Shown here one piece after another: positions 53,141-64,000 of a stretch of DNA of 64,000 nucleotides. The stretch is from positions 26,114,954-26,178,953 of the forward strand of contig CP154954.1 of assembly GCA_039621445.1 (NCBI GenBank), in the 5' to 3' direction. The notes beneath the pieces were generated by a model that saw only the letters and a program-made list of their open reading frames with translations, searched no databases and was not told where the DNA came from. Both the position numbers and the translations under genes were made by a program. Positions within the stretch are counted from its first letter, which is position 1, and every line of letters starts with the position of its first letter. The stretch comes from Euglena gracilis. Its lineage: Eukaryota; Euglenida; Euglenophyceae; Euglenales.

Positions 53141-53468
53141 CCCCCCCCCCCCTCCTGGTCCGCAGGGGGGTCCGGACCACCCCCCCACCTGCCAGGGGGG
53201 TCCGGACCGACCCTGGGGGGGTACCCGGGACCCCCCCCCCCAAAAGGGTCAATTTTTTTTGTCCGGCGCTTTGCGCCGAAAATTTTTTGCATTTTTTGGC
53301 AAATTTTTGCCCAAAAAGTGCCCAAAATGGCACTTTTGGTCGTTTTGGGGGGTCAAAAATTTTCGGTCACCCGGACCGCGCCACTGTTTAGGTGGGGGGG
53401 TGTCCCCCCCCCCTCCTGGCCCGCAGGGGGGGGGTCGGACCCCCCACGTGTCCTTATATCAAACCCTG
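53141..53468 (+). mobile_element. Relative of the 9.1-kb hAT-like MITE
   Basis: Shares TCCTGG-CCGCAGGGGG, CACCTGCCAGGGGG-TCCGGA, the CGGCGCTTTGCGCCG hairpin (53264-53278), CCCAAAATGGCACTTTTGGT and the right end TCCTTATATCAAACCCTG with 9109-9533. The left end is lost at the junction with repeat H copy 4. Confidence 0.82.
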
Positions 53469-55170
53469 ACGGCCCCCCAAACCCGAAGCACCACCCCGCA
53501 ACACATTTCTTGCCCCCTTCAACCGCCGCTGCCAGTGCCCACCGGCCGATCCTCACCGCCCTGCGCTTGTTCCCCCTGGATGAGCTGCCAGCGGCCGTGG
53601 CACGCCGCGACGGCTGGTGTGTGGCCCCACGTAGGTGTTGTCGCCTTTCTTGGCATGCTGCAGGTAGATGGCTGTTACCAGACCAACATCGCATTTCTGA
53701 AGCAATTTTTTTTGTTTTTGTTTTTGCATTTTCCACCCCCTGGAACATTTCATGAACGCTTTATCATTTCTTGATCAACATTTTTCTTTTAAATCTTTAC
53801 AAATCAAATCAACACTTTCAAACTGCAAATTCGAGTATTGAATATTTCCGAAAAAATGGACCCATACATTACTAATGGTATTTCAACAGGTCCTTTTGAT
53901 TTTTAGAACTTTTTTGTGCAATTTATGATTTTTTAGATGTTTGTTCGGCAGGGTTCTATTAACACCCCCCAGCAGGGGGCTCTTTCTTCGCTTGCTTCCC
54001 CTGCAAATGTACAAAGCTGCTGTGGCTTTGCTGAACAAACTGCTGTGGTTTTTTTGCCTCCAAATCGGGTGCCCAGTTGGTGTTATTGCAAGGAACATGG
54101 AGAAAAATTTGGCTTTATATGGCCTAAATTTGCGCCGAAAGTCAAGTCTAATTTTAAGCCAAAATTTCGCCCAACTGAGGTCTACACCCCAAATCCGGCA
54201 CCAAATTCCGAGGGCAAACCTTAAGCAATCTATCACCATCATGCATGCCAACCATTGTGCGGAGGGGCTCCGAGGAGGTGAAAACCCTGTCCTGAAGTGT
54301 TTTGCCTGGTCGGCCTGGGTCGTTTTACAAGAAACCGCAAGGAAACCCCTTCGCCACAGTGCCGAGGGGAGGGTGAATACCAAGTCAGGAGGGATGAACA
54401 TATGCGCATCATCAAAATGTAAAAATGTGCTGCATTTTTGCTACAGAATGCTGCCATTTGTCGACATCCTCCCTCCCCCCTCCCCTCAAAGATCCAAAAT
54501 CAAGGGGTAACCCCCCTAATTTGAGCACCACCTTGTAACCACCTGAGTTGAAAGGCCTGTCTTAAAGTCAACCTTTCCTTACTTCCCGGACCTGGTAAAT
54601 CAACATGGGAGGGTTCGGCTTCCCTACTCAGCTAAGACCCAAATTTGCCCGTGGTTTCATTTTCTCTGGAGGTTTGGCGCCAGGATTTAACCAGTGACCT
54701 CAACTCAGGAAGGCAGCCTCAGTTCGGCCTAACAGCCGACCATTGTCTCCCACCTGCCTCCTCTGCCTCCAATGCTCCCCCCATCTCCACGCCCATCACC
54801 GCAGGGGCCTCGCGCCCGACAAGCGCCGCGCCCCAGAGTGCTGGCTGCCCATTGGCGAGGAGTACGGGCTGTCCACCCTGTGGTGTGTCTGTACGCCATG
54901 CGAGCACACCACCGTTTGTCTTGTGTGCGGTGAGGGCTTTGCATGGAACAATGAGTTTGGTCAGGTGGAGAAAAGTTTCCATCTTGATGTCAGGTGCAGC
55001 TAGCATGGTATTTTTGTCAAGTTCCTCAATTGCTTGTGTTTGGCAGAGGTCTTTTGATCCGGGAGCTAAATGATTATACAACCCTCCCTGGGGGGGCTGC
55101 CTGAGCAGCCACCCCGGAACCCAAAAGCCTTAGACGGCTGGGAATGCACTTTTCATTTTTGGTGGTTTGT
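53469..55170. other. Several open frames, no assigned gene
   Basis: 53560-53700 (+) reads RLFPLDELPAAVARRDGWCV, faintly F-box-like. 54040-54224 (+) reads SWCYCKEHGEKFGFIWPKFA, faintly zinc-knuckle-like. 54719-55081 (-) is a 120-codon open frame (EELDKNTMLAAPDIKMETFL). All have competing frames on the other strand and none is strong enough to call. Confidence 0.35.
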
Positions 55171-58100
55171 TTGCGCACCTGCGCATTCTTTTTTCACCAA
55201 CTGTGTTGCCATCACTTAACGGGGCGGCGCACCCGTCAGCTGAAACCCTGGTACCAAAATGTGCAACACCACCTTCGACCCCCGTGTTTTTTTCTTGGGT
55301 AAACCCGCTTTTTTTCTTTTTGAAAATAACGGTGTGGCACCTCCACTGACTGGGGGAAAAACCCCGTCTGCCGAAGTAGGTGCGACACAAAACGCTGTTT
55401 CACGGGTACGAACCCTCGTCAGGTGAAGCTGATGTACCTGTCGCTGTCCCCCCTGTCTTGTGGTGCCAGTGAATGCGCAGATGCACATTCACCCCCCCTT
55501 CCGTCCCGACCTTTTCCTGAAGTGTTGGACAGTTATTGTGCCTCCCGGGGGTGGTTGTGGGAAGGGGGCACCGTGGTCTCTACAGTTAGAGTGGAGGGGA
55601 GGTTCTGTGTCCTGTGTTGGAAGCTGGACACGAGAGGGCGCTAGCGAATGTTTGGTGTGTGCGTGTCGTCTGCATTCAGAGAGTGGTGGGGGGTGTTTAA
55701 ATAAATCCACACCACATGTCTGTAAGGGAGGGCTCGTTACCCTCCTCAGGCTGCCTGCTGTTTGCCATTCCGCACGGTGCACTGCACCCCTCCGCGACAC
55801 ATGCAGGCACAGCATCCCTCCAGTCGCGCACGCCGTCCGCTCTGCATGTGCCTTCTCATAGGCACCACGGCACATCACCACGTGCGACCACCTGTGTTCA
55901 GGTCTGCCGTTTGGGATGCTGGGTATGGAAGGGGGGGGGCTGGCTTGCACGCCTTTCCTGTGTGTCACTGGTTTTGAAAGCTTCGGAGCGGAGCCCCACT
56001 TCAACACTTTCTGCCACAGGCTACACCCTCCAGAACAGCCCTCACAAACGATACAAAATGGCTCCTCTCCGAGGTTGCATGAGGCACAAGAATGCGCACG
56101 TGCGCACTCTTGAGGCCATTCCTTCGCTGGCTGGCTGTTATTTTATCTGCAGGAGGACAGGAGGGGAGCCGCTCTTGGAATCCATAAGAGTGCGCACCTG
56201 CGCATTCCGTGAGGGGGAGTGCGCAGGTGCGCATTCTCTTTGTTGTGGGGAGTGATGTCTGGCACTCCTAAACCCAGTGTCAGCACAGCATTGCGGCAGG
56301 GCAACCCCCATGGTGCACTGCTGGCCTTTTTGTTAGCAATTTCACATGCATCTCATTGCACAGGTGGATGATCCCAGAGTAGGGTGTACGTCTCCCAGGC
56401 TGTGTCTCCACCTTGTGTGCTGAGTTGTTGGGCATCGCTCTGTGTGGCAACCTCCTACCAGGGTGCTTCAAGGGGAGACACAAGAAGGGAATGCGCATGT
56501 GCGCATTCACCCTGATGTGTCATGTTTGACAGCAGCCATCGGTGATGAGGTGTGTGGTGAAGGTGTGCGCATATGTGCTTTCCTTGGTCTTCACAGCGGC
56601 CAGGGGTTGTGTAGTTTGCAGTGCTGGAGCGTCGACTCTGAGTACATGATAAAATAAGGGTTCTATGTGGTGGGTGACGTTTGTTGCCAACAAGGCCACA
56701 GGTGGTGGTTGTGTTTTGCCTGCCGTGTTTTGCTCCAGGGCTGCCTCGTCCTCGGACACCATTCGATCCTTGCAGGGATGTCTATACTTCAGCTGCGCGG
56801 CCCCAAACCCAGGCCAGGTGGGGGGAGTTGGCGTGGGTGGTGGCATGCCCACCTGGGAGTGCAAATATTTGGTGGTGTGGCCCTAATTTAAAGAAAGGTG
56901 TAGGGAGTGCAAATATTCGGCGGTGTGTGTTGTATAAAATTGTGGAAATGTATAAAGAAAGGTGCAGGACGCTTTTTTTTGCGCATGTGCGCATTCACCG
57001 TCTTTTTACTCATGGTATGAAGTCTGCTGACCGCAGTTGGGAATCAGGGTGCCCGTCACTGAGGAATTTCCTCGGGCACTGAAATTCCTTTCTCATATGT
57101 TTTCCAATGGAGCGACACGGTGGAATACACAAAAAAGCAGAATGGGAAAAATCCTGCGTTTATCGGCAAGTTTTTTTTTGTGCTGTGCTTGCACCTGATT
57201 CACGGTTTTAAGGGCCTGGAGAAATATTGGGGCAAGGACTGACCAATGGTGTTCGCTTTTTTGAATACATTTTGGATTGTGAATTAATTCTGTGTTTACA
57301 GACCGTTTTTGGGAAAGATGCCAAAGGTGGCGACAGGCGTGTTTCGCTCTGGAGGTGCCAACCAAGTGAGCACCGGATGTGTGTGGAATCAGACACAATC
57401 CCCTGCGTTGACCCTGATTGTGGGGCACAGTGGTCCTTGCACGGTGCACTACAGCCCAGCATAAGGTTGTTCAGGGCGCCTATTGGCTGTGTGCTGCCAT
57501 GCACGCTCTGGGGCGTGGGGTCGGACAGCGCTGGCAGCAACCGGACCATCACCTCCGCCGGGTGGGGGACGGTTGCACGTGCACTGTGGCGTGCTCCACC
57601 CGTTCATGAGAGCAGCATAGCCTGGGCTGGGCACTGGATGCAGCGGGTGAAGTCGAATGCGCAGGTGCGCATTCTGTTTTGTTTGGTGACTTGCGCTGCA
57701 AAGGGGCAGTTCCCCTGTCACTGAAGGACATGAATTCGTGCCTTGAGACCTGCCGTCGCCGAGCCCAGGGTTTTCCACGCCGCTGCAGGTGTCGTGTTTC
57801 AGGGTGTGGTCTGGTACAGCGACATTGGTGCCAAGGGTGATTCTTTTGGTTCATCTCCCCCCTTCACACAACCATGTTCTAAAAGCCTGAAACCACATCA
57901 TAGCGGTGCACAGCTCGGATTCAAGACAGGCAAACAACAGGCCATACCCAGTGTGCCCTCAACATCAATGCGCGTGTGTGCATTCCCCCTTCCCACAGCC
58001 TGTGTCCATTCCAAAAAAATGCGCACCTGTGCATTCTTTTGGGTTCCGAAAAATGCGCAGGTGCGCATTCTTCGGCCTTGACACCCAGTGGCACCCTATT

Positions 58101-58788
58101 CTTTTGACCTTGGGAGGCAGGCTTCTTTTTAAGTCACCTGACCCCCCCCCCCCCCCCCGGGGGGGGGTGGGTGGGTGGGTCCGTGCCGAACCCCCCGGGG
58201 GGGGGGTCCGCGCCGGAGGCGCTGGGTATACCTTTTCGGCGCGAAGCGCCGAAAATTTTTGAAAATTGCCTTTAACGGGCCCGATTTTGGGGGGGGGGTC
58301 CCCGCCCCCCCCCCCCCCCCCCCCGGGGGGGGGGGCCCCGGGCCCCCCTGGGGGGGTGGGGGGGGGCCCCCCCCCCCCCCAGGGGTCTTAAAAGAAGCCT
58401 GTTGGGAGGGCTGTGTCTCCATGGCTGCAAGGAGTTCCTTCCCATTCTCATCCCGGGATCGCCAGGCCCTGCCCCCAGAAGCCATCAGCACTCATCGGTA
58501 AACACAAGGTGGAACACCCAGGTCTAGGTTGTACTGCGTCGCCCGTGTTTTGCATGTCGTGTGGAGTGCACCGAGTGTCTGTCCAGCCACGCACCGTGCC
58601 ACAGTCGTCGTGAAACAGCTGTAAACAGCATGATACGTAGTTGAACCAGAAAACAAGGGGGTGGTCCCTGTGGTCGTGTAATATCCAAACAGCTCATTTT
58701 TTGTGGTGTTTGCCCCCAGTCTGGAAGAAGCCATCATCCAGAATGCGCACCTGCGCACTCCGCTTCCAGAATGCGCGGATGCGCATTT
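55171..58788. repeat. Cluster 2 of GAATGCGCAnnTGCGCATTC palindromes
   Basis: Fourteen 18-20-bp palindromes start near 55171, 55471, 56090, 56188, 56217, 56489, 56563, 56977, 57655, 57966, 58017, 58051, 58741 and 58769. Consensus GAATGCGCAGGTGCGCATTC; the central two bases vary (CC, GG, CG, TG, GA and others) while the GCGCA/TGCGC arms are mostly kept. Spacing is irregular (28 to ~690 bp) and the intervening DNA is non-repetitive. No gene is recognised in the interval; frames such as 55460-55861 and 57227-57724 are open on one strand but also on the other. Confidence 0.92.
58118..58401. mobile_element. hAT-like MITE with perfect 8-bp TSD
   Basis: Ends CAGGCTTCTTTTTAAG (left) and CTTAAAAGAAGCCTG (right), an inverted repeat with one extra T, flanked by identical octamers TTGGGAGG at 58110-58117 and 58402-58409. 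The interior consists of poly-C/poly-G blocks and a CGGCGCGAAGCGCCG hairpin (58237-58251). 284 bp, non-coding. It sits inside palindrome cluster 2. Confidence 0.95.
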
Positions 58789-60090
58789 TCACTAAAACTG
58801 CCAGAATTTTGTGACTCAACAAGAAAAGTGCATTCCCAGCTGTCTAAGAAAGTGGCCAAAAGTGCTTGGGAAATCGGCCAAGGGACTCGCGATGGAGTCG
58901 AACTGCTGGTGACCTTCTGACTGAAGTTTCTAGCGTTGATATCTATTGTGGTGCAAATTGAAGAAAATTAGACAAAACTATTCTGGAAAAGGCTTTAGAA
59001 TAAAACTAGTCTTGATATTCTCTTGGAATCTTTTGCAAAATTCGAAAGAGAGTTGTTTGTTTTTGCTGATGTGCAGTCAATGCTAAAAAGAACTTTGAAA
59101 GTTGATCAGCACCAATGACCTTATTTTTTTGCAAAACCTTTGTACTTGTAAAATTCTGTTTGCGGTTTTTAAGAACTGGCTGAGGCTGCACGTCCAGGCC
59201 TTGGACACCGGATTTTCCCTTGGGCAAACCTTCCCTCTGGAGTGGAACCTCAAGCTATGTCGCTTGAGGGCATTCACATTCACTCAAACTCTCTCAGGCT
59301 GAACTGCAATGCATCTTCTCCATCCTTTGGGGCTGTGGTGGCAACCAACCGGTGCACAAAGGAGTGGTTCCCACTGGCGATGGGATTCACAACGTTCTTG
59401 CATTGGGCCGCCGATTTTATCCTTGCCAAGTCAGAGGGTACGATGCCGGTGTGTACAGGGCTTGTGCTTGTGAACAGTCAGTGTGTGAACAGATGTGCTT
59501 GTGAAGGTCAGTGTGCCGCTCTACTTGTGTGTGTATGTCAATCAAAGCGGGCAGGTTTTTTTGTTTGTCAAGTATTTTTGCTAAAAGTTTGGTGAAGGCA
59601 CCGCACAGGTTCCATTCACATTATTTTCCCTTTGACTTTGCAGTCCCTGGCCAAAGTGATGGCTGCAGATTTGCATGCAGATTCAGCTGGGTGCACCGCA
59701 TAGACACAGCAAACTTACAAAACGTTGGAGGGATGGACGGATGATGGCTGAACGGTCACGTGCCAAAGGTGAAAAAGGTGGTCAGCAAGGTTTTGTGCAA
59801 GGCTCTTATTGTTTTTGTTGGTGAGCAAATGCCCACCCCTTTGTGGGTCACATGGCCAGAGCACTGGACCAATGACATGATGATTGGGGATCCTTCCCCA
59901 GGGAAGAACCAAACGACATTTAGAAAACCGTCCTTCCAATACGGCAGGGCTGCCAGTGAACCAGAAACCCGTGGGGGGGTCAGGTGGGGTGCAGGATGTG
60001 TCTTCCCTTTTCCAGTGGGAATGGTTGCTGGCCTGAAAGTCCTTAAAAATGCTATGGTAGGAGAGTCCCCCTCCGGGTCAGTCAATTGCT
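58789..60090. other. No gene recognised
   Basis: Unique sequence. 59242-59595 (+; PLAMGFTTFLHWAADFILAK) and 59006-59227 (-; KNKVIGADQLSKFFLALTAH) are the most protein-like frames but have no recognisable domain. Confidence 0.4.
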
Positions 60091-60385
60091 TAAGCACTGG
60101 CCGACCCCCCCCCCCCCCCCACCCCCGGGGGGTGGGTGACTGGTTTTTTCGGAGTGACTGACCGGTATTTGGCCCGGACCCCCTCCCCCCGGGGGGAGTC
60201 GGTAAAAAACCATTAAAGTGACCTGGTGCCAAAGGCGACGGATTTTTTGGCTTTTTTTCATGTTTTTTTGTCAAATTTCCTTTGGATCCCAGAGTGGCCA
60301 ACCCCCCCCCCCCCGGAAAAAAGTGACTGACTGGTATTTCGAAAAGTGGAGTGACCCCCCTCCCCCCCGGTGGTCGGTAAAAAAA
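60091..60385. repeat. GTGACTGACYGGTATTT / GTCGGTAAAAAA stutters
   Basis: GTGACTGACCGGTATTTGGC and GTGACTGACTGGTATTTCGA, each before a C-run, and GTCGGTAAAAAACCATT and GTCGGTAAAAAAATTG after them. Two diverged units of ~170 bp built round poly-C/G tracts. Confidence 0.7.
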
Positions 60386-61100
60386 TTGTATGCTCGAGTT
60401 CGATATGAGGAGGGTGTCCAAGGTTTAGATGCGGGATGTCCCTCTGGACCAGGCGGGATGGTTCAGATTCTGATGGGGTTCTGGACAAGTAACTGGAAAT
60501 CCTTGTGACGTGGAACTCTATTCCTGGTGTATTGTGAGCGAATTTTTTTTACCATTTTTGACAAAGAACTGTCCTCAAAGAGTGCCAAAAGTTGCATTCC
60601 TGGGCAGAGTTTTAGGACTCATTTTTTTACCTCATAAATTGTTTCGTGCTACCTCCTTCATGCCTCTGTGTTTAGATGCAGGGGGGGCCCCCCTGACAGA
60701 ACAGTGGCGTGGGGGTTTACTGTGTCAAATCTCCTATACCCTCCCCAAGTATAAAACCCTCGGCAATATATTTTTGGCAGGATTTCATAATATAAAGCCT
60801 CAGGGGGGCTTTATATTTCGGGGGGATCGAGCTTTTCTGGGTTGCTTTGGCAAACTTTGTTGGCCATCAAATGCACTTAAATATCAATTCTGTCCCAAAT
60901 TTTTGTTGTGTACATCCTATTTTTGCCCAAAATGTGCATTTTTTGTCCAAAATGGAGGATTTCCGGTGAAAAAAATGTTTCATACACCAAAAATTTCTCC
61001 TTTTTCCCGAATGGCACCATCATCGGGCTTAAAGTTGGGGGGGCTTATTTAGGGGAGCATCATTTGGTGTCCTCCACCTCCTGGTTGGGGGTCCACCTCC
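60386..61100. other. No gene; TATAAAGCC palindromic words
   Basis: AGTATAAAACCCTCGG, ATATAAAGCCTCAGGGGGGC and TTTATATTTCGGGGGG at 60748-60826 repeat the AT-word plus G/C-run design. The rest is unique. Confidence 0.5.
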
Positions 61101-61170
61101 ACAAAGCCTTCCAAACAGCCAGCACCTTGGAATTCATTCAAAGAGACCAATCCACTCGTCACCTGCTCCT

Positions 61171-61428
61171 TCTCCGGCTCAGACGGACCTCAGCCTGGCG
61201 GAGCACCTGGCAGAGCGGTACCGCCGCCGCCTCGCCCCGGTGGCCCCCGGGGCGGTCCAGCGAGACCCGTGGCCGCTCTGGTACGGGCCGGGGCCCCGGC
61301 GGTGCCCATTGCGTGGCCCGGCCGAACACCGGCCCCGGGGACCGCAGCGTCAGTCAGCCGGTATTCGTGTGAAAGGACCAGGTTCGCCGCAATGTGAATT
61401 TCTTGAGTGCACCGAGCTTCCATTTTGA
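61171..61428 (+). CDS. GC-rich candidate coding fragment, unassigned
   Basis: An open frame without start reads TDLSLAEHLAERYRRRLAPV, then PGAVQRDPWPLWYGPGPRRC and ends CEFLECTELPF before a stop. It begins as a charged amphipathic helix and becomes Pro/Arg-rich. Its base composition is clearly more GC-rich than the flanks. The minus strand is also open (61190-62056) so the strand is not certain. It could be one exon of a host gene or simply a GC-rich island; no family is recognised. Confidence 0.25.
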   Translation, partial: SPAQTDLSLAEHLAERYRRRLAPVAPGAVQRDPWPLWYGPGPRRCPLRGPAEHRPRGPQRQSAGIRVKGPGSPQCEFLECTELPF

Positions 61429-62010
61429 TCGTTTTCAAATGGTCGAAAGTGGAACCATTTTCGACCAGTTGCAAAATGGTCGAAACCTGCGTTTTCAAGG
61501 TGGGGTTCCGATCACATCTCCCATTGTCGCCTGACGCGAGAGAGAGCAAAGAGGAAGGGCAGAGGAGCAGAGGAGAAGAGGCCCCCGCAGCCCCTGTCAC
61601 CAGCCCCACCATTGCTGCCAATTCTAAACCTAAGGAGCGCGCCGGCACCCCCCCCAACGTCGCCTGCAACACCCGCGGCCCCACCACACCCCAGGCACTC
61701 CAGGCACACCTGTATTGGGTGGTTTGTGGGGCTCGGGCGCTGGGGAACTGCGTGAGGGGGGCCCGGCGACACATGGGCGGTGGTGCTGGCAGACACACTT
61801 CTACCCGGCCTCGGGCGGCCGGGGCCCCGCCGGGGACTGTCCCGCCAGCTTGCCTGTGAGGCGGCGGCGACCGCGGAGGAGCGGCGTAGCGCCGGCCGCG
61901 GGGGCGAAGGCCGTGCAGACCAGGCGTCTTTTTAGCGGTTGCAGCATGTCCCCCGCTGGGGATGGTTTTGTTTTCTCTCTCTTCAGAGTGACTTCTGGCC
62001 CTGGGCCATG
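61429..62010 (+). other. GC-rich island with disordered-protein-like frame
   Basis: 61407-61859 (+) includes SPDARESKEEGQRSRGEEAP and SPTIAANSKPKERAGTPPNV, a composition typical of disordered regions. A competing plus frame continues as FYPASGGRGPAGDCPASLPV. A TTGATCGTTTTCAAATGGTCG / GGTCGAAACCTGCGTTTTCA region precedes it. No assignment. Confidence 0.25.
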
Positions 62011-63312
62011 AGACCCCCCCCCCCCAGGCGATGGCCCCAGTGTCCCCACCCACCACAGCACCCGCTCAAAGAAAATTCCTTTGGCCCCAAGGTGCCAAAG
62101 GAAAATTTTGGCCTAAAGCTTGGAAATACGGGAAGGCCTGGTGGGGGGGGGTCGGACCCCCACCCACCGCCCATGGGGTTGCGGGGATTCCCATACAGCC
62201 CTGGGGGGCGATGGGACTGCAGTGGGAATGCGGCTGGTGTGGGTCCCCGTCCCCTGTGGGATACCAGCCAGTCACGCATAAAGCCGGTCATCACATGAAG
62301 CCGGTCATCACCCCGCCCCGTTTGGGGTCAGCCCAATCTGAAGTCCCCATTTCTCCTAGCGCCTTTGGCGCCGGGCAAAAGAAAGCGCAACCACACATGT
62401 TTTCAGCTGTGCCGGGGGTCGACCCCCGACCCCCCCCCCCCGGCCTCCCAGGTGGGGGGTCGACCCCCCCACCAGGACTTCTCGTACAGCCCTGATCTGA
62501 TACAGCTGATCGCCCCCGACGTTTGCCGGGTCTTTGAAAAAGCCGCCCGGGGTCAGCGATGGGGGTGTGCCGCCACCCCCACCTGTCCGGAAGCCGACCT
62601 GCGTCCCCATGTACGGCCGGGGGGCCCAGGTTGTCGGGATGGCCTGGTGCGGTGCCGTTGCCGAACCTCCTCGCCCGTGGACACGCAACACCGACGGCAG
62701 GAATGCAGCAATATGTAACAGTGAGCGGTCCACCCTGCTATTGGGTATCATGGTGCAGACCCGCCCTTGGTATGGTGCAGTTCTCGCTCTTGGCCTGAGT
62801 CCAACTGGAAATGTCAGCAAAGTGCTGCAAATTTTTATGAATTTGCAAATTTTGTAAATTCAGTTACATGGCTGAAAATGCTGGAGAAATGGGGTTTAGG
62901 TTTTTCTGAAGAGAGGAAATTCCTGGCCATGAAACCCCAAAATTTGTAAGCAAAGGTGAGAATGATGAAATGGAGATTTTTTTGATCAGTGGAGATCGCC
63001 GCAACCCGGGGATACCTTTTGTTGTGAACTATGGTTTCATTGCACCTGAAGCTACCGTGATGAGCAAACGTAATTTGAAATCACGAATATTGGGAATTTC
63101 CTCACAGTGTTGCTCTTGACCAGCCATTGCTGTCCACGAGTCTGTTGATTGGAACGGTTGGTTGCTGCCTCTGTCAAACATATTATGCATCAGAAGGGTC
63201 CAGTTCTTCCCCGGCACTGAGCAATGCACTTGGTTGTGACACCTCCCGCCAAACCCCTGGGTCAGGACATCAGGGGGGTGGGGAGACCCCCAACTCCTTT
63301 GTGTCACAGCCT
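62011..63312. other. No gene; C/G palindromes
   Basis: GGGGGGTCGGACCCCCACCC (62146), GGGGGTCGACCCCCGACCCC (62415) and GTGGGGGGTCGACCCCCCCA (62451) are G/C-tract palindromes. 62870-63310 is unique. No recognisable coding region. Confidence 0.5.
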
Positions 63313-63428
63313 GTTCTTCTTCCTCCTCTCCTTCTTCTTCTCCTCCTCCTCCTCCTCCTCCTCCTCCTCCTCCTCCGCCTCCGCCTCCGCCTCCTCCTCC
63401 TCCTCCTCCTTCTTCTTCTTCTTTTTTT
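63313..63428. repeat. TCC/TTC microsatellite
   Basis: TTCTTCTTCC grades into (CTC)n with three CGC variants (CTCCGCCTCCGCCTCCGC) and back to TTCTTCTTC. The poly-Gly/Glu frame on the minus strand is an artefact. Confidence 0.95.
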
Positions 63429-64000
63429 CCCTCGGAAGAGCTGTCACCCAATCTGGCCCCTGCAGTGTACTGTAAGAATTGGGTTACAACCTCGAGGGGT
63501 GTATTCCTTTCTTGTATAATTGTATATTTGTATCTCTCACCCGTTTGCACTCTCCAGCTGCAGATGAAAATCTGTAAATTGGTCCATGCCGATCAACCCA
63601 GGGTTTCTGATCAGGATACGAGGACAACACAGCCCATGGAAGTTTTCAGTGTTTCCACTGGCTGGATGAACATTCTGTATATAACACCAGATCTAAAACA
63701 ATGCCAGAAATTTTGTGTACAAAGTGCTCAAACCTGGAGTGGTTTCTTTTGTTGTGCATGTTGGTGTAGGAGCAATGGTGAAAATGAAGGCTGGTGGACT
63801 GGGTTTTTTGGTGGACACACTTGGTGAGTCATAAAAAAAATGTTATAATACGCCTGGCCAACTACTTGACCCGTTATAATCAAATGGATTTCAAAGAAAA
63901 AAAAAGCTTCAGTCTATCTGGACATCAGATTTTACCAGAATACAGAAATATTTTCCAGAAGAACCAAAATAATTCCCTTTCATTCTGGGAAAACTCCAAT
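63429..64000. other. No gene recognised
   Basis: A 120-codon plus frame (63465-63827) is open and Cys/Trp-containing (CACWCRSNGENEGWWTGFFG) but has no recognisable domain. The end of the window is AT-rich. Confidence 0.4.

Noticed and set aside
53067-53774. 235-260-codon frames over 53.0-53.8 kb
   Set aside because: The first two thirds cross repeat H and a MITE; only a short, weak F-box-like piece remains, too little to call.
55171-58788. Calling the palindromes NRF1 binding sites
   Set aside because: The classic NRF1 core has no 2-bp spacer and NRF1 is an animal factor; resemblance only.
58880-58950. tRNA-like stretch near CGATGGAGTCGAACTGCTGG
   Set aside because: No acceptor stem or cloverleaf could be paired.
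63029-63550. Poly-Gly/Glu protein on the minus strand
   Set aside because: It is the translation of the TCC microsatellite.

Overview
The window looks like nuclear DNA of a eukaryote, most likely a microbial alga or another protist with a repeat-rich genome; the species cannot be named from the sequence. The evidence is TTAGGG-type telomere-like repeats, remnants of eukaryotic DNA transposons (hAT, a DDE/Harbinger-like element), many miniature inverted-repeat elements (MITEs) with clean target-site duplications, long CTG, TCC and ATT microsatellites, poly-C/poly-G tracts everywhere, and no operons, rRNA or recognisable tRNA. No intact, confidently identified host gene was found. The open frames across poly-G, TTAGGG and CTG tracts are low-complexity artefacts.

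Layout. 0-5.2 kb: a dispersed repeat, a 1.7 kb degenerate TTAGGG array with a 356-bp higher-order period interrupted by a 276-bp MITE, then a ~190-200-bp tandem repeat split by a ~930-bp composite insertion, then a TTAA-flanked MITE. 5.2-13 kb: nested elements, including a 1.7 kb hAT-like element carrying a second element with a perfect 8-bp duplication, another hAT-like MITE at 9.1-9.5 kb, and a duplicated ~600-bp segment with an insertion in only one copy. 13-26 kb: an 84-bp minisatellite, a DDE transposase pseudogene whose D-D-E residues lie in two frames and its C-terminus in a third (15.8-16.7 kb), a minus-strand reading frame with a helix-turn-helix-like segment (18.8-19.8 kb), a hAT dimerisation-domain remnant (21.3-21.7 kb), the first copy of a large composite repeat with GCTGAGCTCTTA ends (22.4-23.6 kb), a coding fragment at 23.7 kb, a hAT-like MITE inside a minisatellite, and a frame-broken gene at 25.4-26.2 kb.

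26-40 kb is mostly unclassified sequence with fragments of the composite repeat and short palindromic stutter elements; one short F-box-like frame lies at 36.1-36.4 kb. 40-48 kb holds two further composite-repeat copies, an ~800-bp CTG tract with a 22-bp higher-order unit, and 10-bp ATGGCCTAAA minisatellites. 48-59 kb carries two clusters of ~20-bp palindromes with core GCGCAnnTGCGC, a 37-bp perfect inverted repeat, an inverted composite-repeat copy and a MITE with a perfect 8-bp duplication. 59-64 kb is unclassified, with a GC-rich candidate coding patch and a TCC tract.

The genes do not form a pathway. The content is a record of repeated transposon insertion, and several insertions can be proven by comparing an occupied copy of a repeat with an empty sister copy in the same window. 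The frame breaks in the better reading frames often fall in homopolymers, so either pseudogene decay or uncorrected long-read indels could explain them.
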